Assembly (NCBI RefSeq): GCF_028551255.1
Contig: NZ_CP117030.1
Coordinates: 186,001 to 250,000, forward strand
Direction: 5' to 3'
DNA length: 64,000 bases
From: Vibrio tubiashii
GTDB lineage: Bacteria > Pseudomonadota > Gammaproteobacteria > Enterobacterales > Vibrionaceae
The notes under the pieces: generated by a model
What the model saw: the letters and a program-made list of their open reading frames with translations, nothing else
What the model was told of the DNA's origin: nothing
Databases searched by the model: none
Part shown: positions 47,683-56,989 of the stretch, piece by piece
Numbering within the stretch: position 1 is the first letter of the stretch
How the letters are laid out: every line of letters starts with the position of its first letter
Translations under genes and position numbers: made by a program

Positions 47683-47932
47683 AGAAGGTGAACCATACCT
47701 GACACGGGACTGAATTTGGCTTCTCTAAGCTTCCGCGTCGAGCGCATTAACGGATAAAAAGCCATCAGAGTCTAACAAAACAATTTTGTCGTCACGATTG
47801 ATGAAATCGCAATGGCGAGGCGATGATTTTCTATTCATTTCTACTGCGGATTTTATGTTGGATGAAGCCTTTCTTTGACTGCATTGAGCCGTTAAAATAG
47901 ACGCAAATTGATGACTTACTTGTGGAAGAACA

Positions 47933-48454
47933 ATGGCAAAACTGACACTTCAAGAGCAAATGCTTAAAGCAGGCTTAGTGAACGAGAAGAAACTGAAAAA
48001 AGCAAAAAAAGGCTCGAAGAAATCTCGTGTACAAGCACGTGAAGTTAAAGCAGCAGTGGAAGAGAACAAGCGCCAACAGCAAGAGCGCGATAAAGCACTG
48101 AGTGAAGAGCAGAAAGAGCAACGTTTATCCAAAGAGATCAAAGCGCAAATCAAGCAACTGATTGAGATGAACACCATCGATCAGAAAGATGGCGAAATCA
48201 AATACAACTTTACTGATGGCACACTGGTTAAAGCTATCTATGTTGAACAGTTGATTCGTGACCAATTGGCAAAAGGCATTCTATCTATTGCCCGCACAAA
48301 TGAGACTTATGTGGTCATTCCAAGTAGCGTAGCGAAGAAAATTGCAATGCGTGATGAGAGCGTCATCATCGAACAAAATGCACCAGCGGAAGATATCCCT
48401 GCTGAAGATGATCCATACGCAGATTTCGTCGTGCCAGACGATTTAATGTGGTAA
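47933..48454 (+). CDS. yaiL: DUF2058 nucleoid/polynucleotide-associated protein
   Basis: Small, highly charged 173-residue protein of the YaiL family. A Lys-rich N terminus (KKLKKAKKGSKKSRVQAREV) leads into a long Glu/Gln/Lys coiled coil to about residue 80, then a compact domain IKYNFTDGTLVKAIYVEQL and an acidic tail (DIPAEDDPYADFVVPDDLMW). Role is not established; association with nucleic acid is suggested by the family annotation and the basic start. Monocistronic with its own terminator. Confidence 0.9.
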   Translation: MAKLTLQEQMLKAGLVNEKKLKKAKKGSKKSRVQAREVKAAVEENKRQQQERDKALSEEQKEQRLSKEIKAQIKQLIEMNTIDQKDGEIKYNFTDGTLVKAIYVEQLIRDQLAKGILSIARTNETYVVIPSSVAKKIAMRDESVIIEQNAPAEDIPAEDDPYADFVVPDDLMW

Positions 48455-48473
48455 TCGCTATTAAAGAAATGAA

Positions 48474-48498
48474 AGCTCTACTTCGGTAGGGCTTTTTT
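48474..48498 (+). terminator. Terminator of yaiL
   Basis: AGCTCTAC (48474-48481) pairs with GTAGGGCT (48486-48493), one G-T wobble, around a TTCG tetraloop, followed by T to 48498. Confidence 0.88.
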
Positions 48499-48514
48499 GG
48501 TTCTTATAGGCAAT

Positions 48515-48542
48515 AAAAAACCAGCCACTTGGGCTGGTTTTT
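48515..48542 (-). terminator. Terminator of the cold-shock gene
   Basis: CCAGCC (48521-48526) pairs with GGCTGG (48532-48537), bounded by six A on the left and five T on the right. In the minus direction the A-tract gives the T-run after the cold-shock gene; it could work both ways. Confidence 0.85.
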
Positions 48543-48579
48543 CGAATCTTAGATAATTGACGCTTAGGTCAATTTAAAA

Positions 48580-48792
48580 TTAAGCTGGTACTACGTTAGC
48601 AGCTTGTGGGCCTTTTTGACCTTGTTCTACTTCAAAAGAAACCTGTTGGCCTTCTTTTAGAGTTTTGAAACCTTCAGAAGCGATAGCACGGAAGTGAACG
48701 AATACGTCAGCACCGCCGTTTTCTGGAGTGATGAAACCGAAGCCTTTCTCTTCGTTAAACCATTTTACGATACCAGTAGTTTTGTTAGACAT
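48580..48792 (-). CDS. CspA-family cold shock protein
   Basis: RNA-binding OB-fold protein of 70 residues. RNP1 is KGFGFITPE and RNP2 is VFVHFRAI; the opening [12 protein letters not shown] and the end [10 protein letters not shown] are standard. ATAAGGAAGAC precedes the ATG. The 285-base upstream gap is long enough for the extended 5' leader typical of cold-inducible members, but which Csp paralogue it is cannot be decided. Confidence 0.95.
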   Translation of the reverse strand: MSNKTTGIVKWFNEEKGFGFITPENGGADVFVHFRAIASEGFKTLKEGQQVSFEVEQGQKGPQAANVVPA

Positions 48793-49046
48793 GATGTCTT
48801 CCTTATATAAGTTAAGTTAATCTTCTATATGCACTGAAAATTTGAACTATTTAATGTAACGATGAAGCTAAGGGAAACACTAAGGATAACAACGGTAACG
48901 CGTTTTACTAAGAATTTACTTTCGACTTGCAGTTTCACTAATAACTCTGAATTGCAGAGCACGTAGATAGTACCTGAACTTAGCGCATTGTAAAGGTTTA
49001 TTGTGAAGGTTGAGTAGGTTTCGAAGAGATTCGTTTAAAATATTTA

Positions 49047-49069
49047 GAAAAGCCCTCAAGAAGAGGGCT
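49047..49069 (-). terminator. Terminator of the small lipoprotein gene
   Basis: AGCCCTC (49051-49057) pairs with GAGGGCT (49063-49069); the A-run at 49047-49050 becomes TTTT after the hairpin in the minus direction. It lies nine bases beyond the stop. Confidence 0.75.
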
Positions 49070-49077
49070 CTATATTG

Positions 49078-49548
49078 TTAAATTTCACCATTACCAGCTT
49101 TACGAGTTGCTTCTTTTGCAGAGGTGATTTTGAAAAGAACGTCCATCATAGCTTTAATGCGCTCTTCATCACTTCCATATTTGTCAAAAGTCAGCTGATT
49201 TGGTGCTTTGAATGTCACGTAGCCAACGCGTTGCCCTTCCTGGTATGCAGTGATACGAGCATCTGCGATAAAGGTTTTAAAGTCCCAGCTCCAGCGAGAT
49301 ACATAGTCGAGAGTGAGTTCATCTTCCTTAGGGGTTGTGCCATCTACGACAACTTTACATGTGTAACCATTGATATCGCACCAATTTAGCATTGAAGCCA
49401 GAAAAATATCTCGTGTCGCATCATCTTCGACAATGGTGAGTTGCTTTGATTGGTTTGTCTCTTCAAGGGGCTTACCGTCAAATTTAGGTGAGCTACACCC
49501 TGCCATTACAAGTACAGCAGCAACGCAAAGTAGGCGTTTAAACATCAT
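49078..49548 (-). CDS. Small predicted lipoprotein, possibly Sbal_3080 family
   Basis: 156 residues. A type II signal peptide with lipobox LVMAGC (Cys18) is followed by a Ser/Pro/Lys linker, so the protein is membrane-anchored in the envelope. The mature part contains two further cysteines in LNWCDINGYTCKVV, likely a disulfide, and a DYVSRWSWDFKTFIADARI segment. The pattern recalls the Sbal_3080 lipoproteins, a family of unknown role, but I am not certain. Monocistronic. Confidence 0.78.
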   Translation of the reverse strand: MMFKRLLCVAAVLVMAGCSSPKFDGKPLEETNQSKQLTIVEDDATRDIFLASMLNWCDINGYTCKVVVDGTTPKEDELTLDYVSRWSWDFKTFIADARITAYQEGQRVGYVTFKAPNQLTFDKYGSDEERIKAMMDVLFKITSAKEATRKAGNGEI

Positions 49549-49721
49549 TAATCCTTAGTTTTTATGATCTAATTATTGATAACCTGACAAGCAACCCTGT
49601 CGCCTGTGGGAGCGTAAGATTATCATACTTTTCATAGGTATGATTTATAGTTTGCGAGTTATACATTAGCGCGGGAGCGTGCATTATATGTTGTTATCTT
49701 TGTTTTCGCTGTTTGTTTTTG

Positions 49722-49756
49722 AAAAAATAAAAAGGCTCCTGAACATCAGGAGCCTT
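49722..49756 (-). terminator. Terminator of the chitinase gene
   Basis: AAGGCTCCTGA (49732-49742) pairs with TCAGGAGCCTT (49746-49756). In the minus direction a T-rich run from 49731 to 49722 follows. Confidence 0.85.
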
Positions 49757-49780
49757 GGTTGTAGCTAAGGTACTACTTCA

Positions 49781-52411
49781 TTACTGAGGGTTTAGACCCA
49801 GAGTTTGTAACACAAGTTTGAAGTTGTCTTGACGCTCTTTAACTGCGTGAACTTCACCACTCACTGGACAATGACTATCAGGACAGCCACGGTTTACAAT
49901 GCCTGAAACTGCGTCAATAAACTCAGTGCCTTGTAGGCCACCGTCAACGTATCTCTTCAGCTCAGTATGGTAGTTCCAGCTTGCGTATGGACCACCTTCA
50001 TCGTTGTAAGCCTGTACGGAGGTTACCCAGTAGAATAGACCTGCAATCCATTTGATCTCTCTGTTCTCTTCTGAGCTACAGATTAAGCCAGGGTTAGAAC
50101 AGAAGTCGAGATCGGCATAGAGTGGGTTCGCAGGTGGTGCTTGAACAACAACACCATTCACAGTGGTTCCAATCGTATCTGGGTCAACGTGAGAACGACC
50201 CATGAAGTGGTTTAGCGTACCGAAGTTTTGGCGACCTGTGGTTTGAATAACGCCACGGCCCCACCAACCACAGCCTTCGACAGTGCCGTTAGTGTCACTA
50301 CCATCCCAGATGAACTTACCCGCTTTTTGACCTTCGTAAACTTTACACTCACCACGCTCCCAAACCTGCTTAGAGGTATCTACGCTGGTTGGAACTTCCA
50401 TACAGTGACCGTCGTTTGTCCAGCGGCCAACATTACCGTTCACGAGTAAACCTTTCTCTGCAAGAACAGAGTCTGGTGCTGCGAAGACTGGCGCTGGTGC
50501 ACCGTACCATTTCGCATTGGTTAGTGCTGTGACTTCCATCTTCGGATCGCGAGGGCACGAGTAAGGGTGGTCAATGCCGGTAACTGGGTCTTTACCGTAA
50601 TCGGCGTATTTCTGACCTAGCTGACCACAACTTGCAGTCATCGGGTAGTTAACCGGTGCGCCGTATCGAACTTCAGACCAGTTGTTTTCATCACAAGCGT
50701 TGTAGCGAATGGTCTCTTGCATACTTTGCGCTAAGAAGGCAGCGATAGCGACTTTTGCGTAAACTGAGTTTGTCGCATCGTTAGCAGCGTCATCCAATAA
50801 CCAGAAGGTGTTACCGGCAACGCCGACATTGTGCATCGAGTTAAGACCTGCTAAGAAGTCATTCCATTTGTATACCGTAGATGGTGCCCATTGTGCTTGA
50901 GCCACTTCATAAAGGAAGGCTTGGTTGTTCATTGCGTTCTCAGCGCTGGCCAACTCAGCATTCAGTGAGGTGATTCGAGTGAGTGGTCCATTCTTCACGC
51001 TTTCACCAACGTAATACAAAGGTACGGTCGCAGTTTGGTAACGAGCGATCTTAGTATTTAGGTCAGCACTGTCTGTATCGAACAAAATCGCAAAAATGTT
51101 GCTGTGCGCAGCTTTGCGAATATGGCGGTCACCAGAGTTATTACCTAAGAAGTAGGTGGAAGCCTGTGCCGTAGGAATTGAAGAGAGCAGTGCTGGTGTT
51201 TTGATATGGTCAGATACTTGTTTAACGTATTCTAGTGCATAGTGCCATTGCTCATCGGTAAGAGCGGCAGTTGTTGCTGATTTAGTAAAGGCAACAAAAT
51301 CCGCCTTGTTGAGTGAGTCTGCTTTATAAAGCTCGAAGCTTGCCAACAGATCTGAAGACGCGCCGGAAGCGGCGTTCCATACTGCTCGTTTACCTGAATG
51401 AGTGTTGTAAGCAAAATCACCAATGCTCAATGTCCAACCGAATGTCGCCTGTGGCGCCAGCGCTGAAATGACAAGGTTATGAGCTTGCGCCCAACCTTTA
51501 ACATCATCCGTAAGCGTATTGATCGCGTTAACGTCAATTTGGCTATGAGTACCAGTGGCGTCTACTGCTGCGGTTAGTGCTTGTTTGACCGCGACAGTAC
51601 CAAGGGCTGCGCCTTTATCAGCTGTTGCAGCATCCAATACATCACTGTTGAGGATGATTGACGTTGAGCCAGCAAGATCTGCTGCTTGAATCAAGGCTAC
51701 GAAGGCGTCAGTCAGTTTGGTTAGATTTGCAAGGTCTTGGCTATTAATGGCATTGATGGTCAAAGTGGATGGAGCGTCAAGACTTGCAGGGCTTGCGACA
51801 ACAAAATTACTTGGCCAACCGCTGACTTCAAGCCTTACCGGATCTAATGGGTTTGGCAGTTTCAGTGCAGTAGTGCCACCGGAAGAGTTATTGTCACAAT
51901 CTAAATGGTGCGCCCAACTGCTATCACTACCCGGAATGGAAGATGTCCACCAGTTTGCTTTGTAGGCAACATTGTCGTTGACCATGATGTCGCCACCAGT
52001 AGCATGATTTCCTTGCGTCCAATTTGGATAGACGTTGAATTCAGCACAGACTCCAGTACCAGGCGTTGGATCGGGTGTTGGGTCTGGCGTTGGGTCAGGT
52101 GTAGGATCTGGGGTCGGATCGGGAGTAGGGTCAGGTGTTGGATCCGGTGTTGGGTCTGGATCTGGATCAGGCGTTGGATCAGGAGTGGTGCCGCTGACCA
52201 ACTTCCATGGAGAATCCCATTCATTGGCGTAGTTATCAGTAGGGCTTTGTCCTGCATTCACCCACCATTTTGCTTCATAGGTATTGCCACCAACGGTTAC
52301 TTGGCTACCGCCAGAGTAGGTTTTCGTTGCATCGTAAGGTTCTGCAGCATAGAGGCTGCCACTTAAAACAATACACGCTAACGAAGCCGCTAACTTGCTC
52401 ATTCTAAACAT
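49781..52411 (-). CDS. Secreted chitinase, GH19 family, with two chitin-binding modules
   Basis: 876 residues. Order: signal peptide to about 22, CBM5/12 at 24-74 (AKWWVNAGQSP), a linker of ten PDPT-type tetrapeptides at 77-116, a second chitin-binding module at about 122-172 (YKANWWTSS), a long central region of about 380 residues that I do not recognise, and the GH19 catalytic part from about 555 with the acid Glu566 in AQSMQETIRY and the family motif GCGWWGRGVIQTTGRQNF at 713-730. GH19 was first known from plants and is less usual than GH18 in bacteria. AAAGGATTAATT precedes the ATG. Hydrolyses chitin outside the cell. Confidence 0.92.
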   Translation of the reverse strand: MFRMSKLAASLACIVLSGSLYAAEPYDATKTYSGGSQVTVGGNTYEAKWWVNAGQSPTDNYANEWDSPWKLVSGTTPDPTPDPDPDPTPDPTPDPTPDPTPDPTPDPTPDPTPDPTPGTGVCAEFNVYPNWTQGNHATGGDIMVNDNVAYKANWWTSSIPGSDSSWAHHLDCDNNSSGGTTALKLPNPLDPVRLEVSGWPSNFVVASPASLDAPSTLTINAINSQDLANLTKLTDAFVALIQAADLAGSTSIILNSDVLDAATADKGAALGTVAVKQALTAAVDATGTHSQIDVNAINTLTDDVKGWAQAHNLVISALAPQATFGWTLSIGDFAYNTHSGKRAVWNAASGASSDLLASFELYKADSLNKADFVAFTKSATTAALTDEQWHYALEYVKQVSDHIKTPALLSSIPTAQASTYFLGNNSGDRHIRKAAHSNIFAILFDTDSADLNTKIARYQTATVPLYYVGESVKNGPLTRITSLNAELASAENAMNNQAFLYEVAQAQWAPSTVYKWNDFLAGLNSMHNVGVAGNTFWLLDDAANDATNSVYAKVAIAAFLAQSMQETIRYNACDENNWSEVRYGAPVNYPMTASCGQLGQKYADYGKDPVTGIDHPYSCPRDPKMEVTALTNAKWYGAPAPVFAAPDSVLAEKGLLVNGNVGRWTNDGHCMEVPTSVDTSKQVWERGECKVYEGQKAGKFIWDGSDTNGTVEGCGWWGRGVIQTTGRQNFGTLNHFMGRSHVDPDTIGTTVNGVVVQAPPANPLYADLDFCSNPGLICSSEENREIKWIAGLFYWVTSVQAYNDEGGPYASWNYHTELKRYVDGGLQGTEFIDAVSGIVNRGCPDSHCPVSGEVHAVKERQDNFKLVLQTLGLNPQ
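52064..52183 (-). repeat. 12-bp tandem repeat encoding the PDPT linker of the chitinase
   Basis: Ten 12-base units encode PDPT (one reads PDPD). Third positions vary between units, so the array is old enough to have diverged or is selected for the peptide. Length variation by slippage would keep the frame. Confidence 0.9.
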
Positions 52412-52697
52412 AATTAATCCTTTCCACTCGTTATCTTATTATTTCTGTTTCACGTTTTAACGCTTATAAACTGCGCATGATTAGATAAATAATTACCTAA
52501 AAATAAGTTAGCAAGTCTAGAAAAGGATATGTGGAATATTGGCTATATTAGGTGCGTTATGCGGCTGAAATCACGAGGTAATGAGTGATTTTTTGCATGT
52601 TACTTAATTGTTAAAAATAACTTGTGAGCTTGCTTCAGATTTGGATTTAAGCCAATCTCATTTCATAAAGATTGTGCGCAAGTGCTTAGAATTATTA

Positions 52698-52718
52698 GGG
52701 AAACGGGAAACGGGAAAC
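52698..52718. repeat. Three tandem GGGAAAC units
   Basis: Perfect 7-bp units at 52698-52704, 52705-52711 and 52712-52718. Same period as the CGGGATG array upstream of xdhA but a different sequence. Confidence 0.85.
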
Positions 52719-52732
52719 GAGGAGAGAGAAGT

Positions 52733-52759
52733 CAGCCAAGTCACGGTTGGACTTGGCTG
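52733..52759. terminator. Hairpin after the APE operon
   Basis: CAGCCAAGTC (52733-52742) pairs perfectly with GACTTGGCTG (52750-52759) across a 7-base loop, 17 bases beyond the last APE stop. Only a pyrimidine-rich stretch follows in the minus direction, so it may be a weak terminator. Confidence 0.5.
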
Positions 52760-52776
52760 GGAAAGAGACCCTAGAG

Positions 52777-54000
52777 TTAGATCTTTTTAAAGATAATCGA
52801 TGTGTTGATGCCACCAAACGCAAAGTTATTGCTCATAAGGTATTCGACATCAAGTTCACGACCGTTACCGGTAATGTAATCGAGATTACCACACTGCTCG
52901 TCTAATGAATCTAGGTTTAGCGTTGGGCTAAACCAACCAGTGTGCATCATTTCTAGGCTCAACCAGGCTTCAATGGCTCCACAAGCACCAAGAGTATGCC
53001 CGAAGTAACTCTTAAGCGAACTGATTGGCACTTTACCTAGTGCATTTTCGGTAGCGTTACTTTCCGCAATATCACCCCGATCTGTTGCAGTACCATGAGC
53101 CGAAACATAGCCGATTTTCTCTGGCTCGATACCCGCATCTTGCAGCGCCATTTCCATACAAATCTGCATGGTTTCCATCTGTGGTTGGGTCACATGAGCG
53201 GCATCGCAGTTGCTGGCAAAGCCAATAATTTCGGCATAGATTTTGGCACCGCGTGCTTTAGCATGCTCGTATTCTTCAAGTACTAGAGTACCAGCGCCTT
53301 CACCAATCACTAGCCCATCACGGTGAGTGTCGTACGGACGAGGCGTACTTTTCGGCGCATCGTTTTTTAAGCTGGTGGCAAATAGGGTATCAAAGACGGC
53401 AGATTCGGTTGGGCATAGCTCTTCACCACCCCCCGCAACCATGACCGTTTGGTAGCCATGTTTAATCGCTTCGTAGGCATAACCAATGGCTTGGCTACCC
53501 GAAGTACATGCACTGCTGGTTGGGATTACACGCCCTTTTAAGCCAAAGAAGAGGCCGACATTCACTGCGGCAGTGTGAGGCATCATCTGAACATATGTCG
53601 TGGCGGTAATAGCTCTGGTTGATTTCTCGTTGAGCATCACACCAAATGCACCAACAGCGTCGGTACTGCCTGTCGAAGAGCCGTAAGCAATACCGGTCTG
53701 ACCGTTGGTAAGCACCTCAGCGCCGATTAATCCTGCTTGCTTTAATGCATTCTCGGTTGCCACTGTCGCCAAGCGAGACACGCGTCCCATACCGCGAACT
53801 TGCTTGCGTTTGTAATGCTTAGGCAGTTCAAAGTCATCAACAGGCGCTGCGAGCTTAGTGTTAAGACCATCGTATTGCTCGTAAGACGGCATGTATTGAG
53901 TGGCGTTTTCGCAGGCTCTTAGCTTAGGCTCTACAGATTGCCAGTCGTTACCAAAGGCAGTAACGCCGGACATACCAGTGACTACGACGCGGCGACTCAT
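52777..54000 (-). CDS. apeR: Beta-ketoacyl-ACP synthase of the APE cluster
   Basis: Condensing enzyme (FabF-type KS), 407 residues. Catalytic Cys in TSSACTSGSQAIG, His in SAHGTATDRGD and His in KSYFGHTLGACGAIEA, so it is active and not a chain-length-factor-like partner. It overlaps the ketoreductase gene by four bases and is the last gene of the cluster, the position of ApeR in E. coli. ApeR is thought to help priming or early extension in aryl polyene synthesis. Paralogue naming follows gene order. Confidence 0.92.
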   Translation of the reverse strand: MSRRVVVTGMSGVTAFGNDWQSVEPKLRACENATQYMPSYEQYDGLNTKLAAPVDDFELPKHYKRKQVRGMGRVSRLATVATENALKQAGLIGAEVLTNGQTGIAYGSSTGSTDAVGAFGVMLNEKSTRAITATTYVQMMPHTAAVNVGLFFGLKGRVIPTSSACTSGSQAIGYAYEAIKHGYQTVMVAGGGEELCPTESAVFDTLFATSLKNDAPKSTPRPYDTHRDGLVIGEGAGTLVLEEYEHAKARGAKIYAEIIGFASNCDAAHVTQPQMETMQICMEMALQDAGIEPEKIGYVSAHGTATDRGDIAESNATENALGKVPISSLKSYFGHTLGACGAIEAWLSLEMMHTGWFSPTLNLDSLDEQCGNLDYITGNGRELDVEYLMSNNFAFGGINTSIIFKKI

Positions 54001-54722
54001 ACTAAACCTCCGTTAACCGAAATGACTTGGCGAGTTACATAGCCCGCGATGTCAGACATTAAGTAGCTGACTAAGCCTGCCACTTCTTCTGGCTCTCCCA
54101 TTCGGCGTAATGGAATTTGAGGCATTGCGTGCTCTTTGACATGGTCATCAACCATACCGGTATCAATTAGTCCAGGCGCGACACAGTTAACGGTGATTTT
54201 GCGTTTAGCCAGTTCAAGCGCAAGAGATTTTGTTGCGCCAATAACGCCTGCTTTTGCCGCGCTGTAGTTGGTTTGCCCACGGTTACCCATCAGGCCAGAT
54301 ACAGACGCTAGTGTGACGATTCGGCCACCTTTACGTTTTTGTACCATTGGCATCACGCATGGGTGGAGCACATTGTAGAAGCTATCCAAGTTTGTGTGGA
54401 TAACACCATCCCACTCTTCTTCTGTCATTGCAGGGAAGGCGGTATCACGGGTAATGCCTGCGTTGTTAACCACACCATAATAAGCACCATGTTGTTCGAT
54501 GTCGGCTTCTAGCTTAGAGCGGCACTCTTCGCGATTGCTGATATCGAACTGGATCAGACGGCCGCTGCCACCGTTCTCCTCAATGAGGTTCAATGTGTCC
54601 TGAGCACCTTGCTGATCGCCCATATAATGGACGGCAATGGTAAAGCCATCTTTCGCTAATTGAACGGCAATCGCTTTACCGATTCCTTTACTTGCGCCTG
54701 TCACTAAAATTTGTCGGGTCAT
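53997..54722 (-). CDS. apeQ: 3-ketoacyl-ACP reductase of the APE cluster (SDR)
   Basis: Short-chain dehydrogenase of 241 residues, FabG-like. NADP site TGASKGIGKAIA at the N terminus, NNAGITRD, catalytic Ser in LASVSGLMG and YSAAK with Tyr and Lys, and a VNGGLV end. It reduces the 3-keto group made by the condensing enzymes before dehydration. Overlaps genes on both sides by four bases. Confidence 0.94.
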   Translation of the reverse strand: MTRQILVTGASKGIGKAIAVQLAKDGFTIAVHYMGDQQGAQDTLNLIEENGGSGRLIQFDISNREECRSKLEADIEQHGAYYGVVNNAGITRDTAFPAMTEEEWDGVIHTNLDSFYNVLHPCVMPMVQKRKGGRIVTLASVSGLMGNRGQTNYSAAKAGVIGATKSLALELAKRKITVNCVAPGLIDTGMVDDHVKEHAMPQIPLRRMGEPEEVAGLVSYLMSDIAGYVTRQVISVNGGLV

Positions 54723-55183
54723 TGTTGACTCCTGATTTTCATTTCTTTTAATTTTTCTTCAGATGGTACGTAAACATTCAATTGGCAGCTCGCCACGGTT
54801 TGTTGCTCGAATTCGATACGCGCAGTGAACACCGCCATTCCGTTATCTTCCATCATTTTCTCGGCGTATACATCGAGTATTTGACCTTGATTGAAATGGT
54901 CACCATGAGATGTGTAACGGCGACTGCCAAGAAGAAATCCTATTGGCGGTTCTTGGCCTTGTTGCATGGCATGGTAACCGGACCAAGCAGCGACTGATTG
55001 AGCCATAAACTCAATACCGACGTATGCAGGAATGGTTTGTGACTCGGCGTTGAAGAACGGATTCTTATCACCAATATCCACTTGGCAGTGAATGGTGTCT
55101 TGTTGAATGTCTAGCGCACGATCAATAAGTATCATGGGCTCATCATGAGGCAATAGTTGCCCTACTGAAGGGTAGTTAGTCAT
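54719..55183 (-). CDS. apeP: ApeP-type 3-hydroxyacyl-ACP dehydratase
   Basis: Hot-dog-fold dehydratase of 154 residues from the ATG at 55183; a TTG four codons earlier is a poorer start. Motifs LLPHDEPMILIDRA near the N terminus and IPAYVGIEFMAQSVAAWSGY on the central helix carry the His and Glu of the site. The ATG overlaps the ketosynthase stop (ATGACTAA), indicating coupling. By analogy with E. coli it pairs with the ApeI dehydratase at the other end of the window to make the conjugated polyene. Confidence 0.9.
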   Translation of the reverse strand: MTNYPSVGQLLPHDEPMILIDRALDIQQDTIHCQVDIGDKNPFFNAESQTIPAYVGIEFMAQSVAAWSGYHAMQQGQEPPIGFLLGSRRYTSHGDHFNQGQILDVYAEKMMEDNGMAVFTARIEFEQQTVASCQLNVYVPSEEKLKEMKIRSQQ

Positions 55184-56363
55184 GGGTGTAACCAAAAATT
55201 AGACTAATGTTGTTACCACCAAACGCAAAAGAGTTACTTAAAATGGCTTTGCCTTGCAGCTTGGTTTGAGTTTCAACCAGTGAAACTTCAATGTCTTCTG
55301 CTTTGTTTTGGCAATGCTGAATCGGTAGTGGTAAATCGTGTTTTAAAATGTGCCAAGCAATCGCGGCTTCGGTAGCACTAGCAGCGCCCAAGGTATGGCC
55401 TGTTAAAGGTTTGGTTGAGCTAACAGGCACGTTGTTTGGGAACAGTCTATGGATGGCTTTGCTTTCCATGCTGTCGTTGAGTGGGGTCGCTGTACCGTGT
55501 GCATTGACGTAGCCAATGTCAGCGGTAGTTAGCCCAGCATCATCTAGTGCTTTTTGCATCGCTTGTTCAGCACCAACACCTTCAGGGTGAGGCGCAGAGA
55601 TATGGTGAGCATCAGAGCTATCCCCAGCACCAAGCAAGGCAACCTTTGATGGTGTTTGACCCAGCAGCATTATCGCCGCTGATTCACCGATATTGATGCC
55701 ATCACGATTCTCTGAAAATGGCTGACAAAGATTTTGGGATAAAGCTTCTAAACCGTTAAAGCCATTTAATGTTAGGCGGCAGATCGTATCAACGCCCCCG
55801 ACAATGACGGCATCAACCAACCCACTGCGCATTAAGCGCTGAGCAGTAATAAATACGCGCCCACTAGAAGAACAAGCGGTTGAGATGGCATAACAAGGTC
55901 CAGTAATTCCAAAGTAGGACGCGACAAAGTCACTGGTATTTCCTAATTCTTGTTTACGGTAGTGGTATGAATCGGGAAAGTCGCCACTATCTAACTTCTG
56001 CTTATAGGAAATTTCGCCATCGGCAATGCCAGATGTGCTAGTGCCGATAATCACAGCAATACGCGATGCACCATACTCAGCAATGGCGTTTTGGACCGAA
56101 CCCTCAATTTGCTTAAGTGCAGAGAGAGCTAATTGGTTATTGCGAGTATCAAATGCGCTTAAGTGCTCAGGCAGTTCGGGCAGCGCAGCTTGCACGCGAC
56201 CGACTATGGTTGAGGTTTTTGTATTGAGTATACGATCATCTCGCACCATGTTTGATGCGCGTTGACCGGACAGGCACTGATGAATTTGAGAGTCTTCAGA
56301 TCCCATCGCAGAATGAAAGCCACAGTCTTGAATAAAAATGGGTCTTGAAACGTGTGTCAGCAT
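55176..56363 (-). CDS. apeO: Beta-ketoacyl-ACP synthase of the APE cluster
   Basis: Condensing enzyme, 395 residues. Catalytic Cys in ISTACSSSGRVF, His in VNAHGTATPLND and His in KPLTGHTLGAAS, all intact. The ApeO homologue in E. coli works with the chain-length factor-like ApeC, whose gene would lie beyond the right edge. It begins five bases after the DUF3261 lipoprotein stop. Confidence 0.92.
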   Translation of the reverse strand: MLTHVSRPIFIQDCGFHSAMGSEDSQIHQCLSGQRASNMVRDDRILNTKTSTIVGRVQAALPELPEHLSAFDTRNNQLALSALKQIEGSVQNAIAEYGASRIAVIIGTSTSGIADGEISYKQKLDSGDFPDSYHYRKQELGNTSDFVASYFGITGPCYAISTACSSSGRVFITAQRLMRSGLVDAVIVGGVDTICRLTLNGFNGLEALSQNLCQPFSENRDGINIGESAAIMLLGQTPSKVALLGAGDSSDAHHISAPHPEGVGAEQAMQKALDDAGLTTADIGYVNAHGTATPLNDSMESKAIHRLFPNNVPVSSTKPLTGHTLGAASATEAAIAWHILKHDLPLPIQHCQNKAEDIEVSLVETQTKLQGKAILSNSFAFGGNNISLIFGYTHD

Positions 56364-56368
56364 GATGG

Positions 56369-56989
56369 CTATCTATGGTGTTGTCTATTAAATTGCAGTG
56401 TTTTAATTGTAATAGTGTAGTTGTCGATTAAGTGATGGAAAATGATATCTCCGCTTAGCCTGTCCTTGTTGCTATATTGGATATCAATGACCTTTTTACC
56501 ACTATTATCGAAAATTGCTCGGGTATTATAGTTATCAATTATTTGCCACCTTACCTTATTTAATGGGGCTTCCCAAGCAGAAACAGGCCAGAGCGTGATC
56601 ATCAGGTTAAATAGTACCTGCTCTGGAGGAGGTAAGACGCCTCCTAGACCACTTAGTACCTCGGTTGTGATCTCATCATCTTGATAGTTAAGCGATAATA
56701 TTCGAGTCCCCCAAGATGAAAAGCCAGCTAAAACCAGTTTGTCGCCACTCACTTGTAGCTGAACAGGCAGCTGCTCTGTACGTTTTTGCTTATTGCTGTT
56801 CCATGTCGCTTCAATTAGTTGGCTTGCCGTTAGGGAATAACCTAGGTCGCTGGGTGTTGGTAAGTTAACTTGCTCCTGCTGAGTAATCTGAACAACGGGT
56901 GTGGTTGATTGTGGTGTTGAGCTACAGGCACTTACAGTCACACCAAGCAATGTGGCTAATAGCGTTTGGGATAGAAAACGTGACTTCAT
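56369..56989 (-). CDS. apeN: DUF3261 lipoprotein of the APE cluster
   Basis: 206 residues from the ATG at 56989, which overlaps the exporter stop as ATGA; a longer in-frame start at 57031 lies inside the exporter. Lipobox VSAC (Cys near residue 22 in TVSACSSTPQS) marks an envelope lipoprotein. The rest is beta-rich with LVLAGFSSWGTRILSL. The family is a fixed member of APE clusters and is presumed to help move or anchor the pigment at the outer membrane. Confidence 0.88.
   Translation of the reverse strand: MKSRFLSQTLLATLLGVTVSACSSTPQSTTPVVQITQQEQVNLPTPSDLGYSLTASQLIEATWNSNKQKRTEQLPVQLQVSGDKLVLAGFSSWGTRILSLNYQDDEITTEVLSGLGGVLPPPEQVLFNLMITLWPVSAWEAPLNKVRWQIIDNYNTRAIFDNSGKKVIDIQYSNKDRLSGDIIFHHLIDNYTITIKTLQFNRQHHR

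Larger units (their letters stand above)
52412..52776. other. 365-bp spacer between chitinase and the APE operon
   Basis: Left part is the chitinase promoter region; the middle is AT-rich with no ORF. The right part has a short GGGAAAC repeat and a 10-bp hairpin close to the end of the APE operon. Confidence 0.65.

Noticed and set aside
51905..52366. 153-codon plus-strand frame rich in Arg/Trp opposite the chitinase start
   Set aside because: It arises from the complement of the PDPT repeat; the chitinase frame on the other strand has clear domains.
49078..52411. Possible integron cassettes or a mobile island around the chitinase
   Set aside because: No attC-like repeats, integrase or transposase were seen, and gene spacing looks ordinary.
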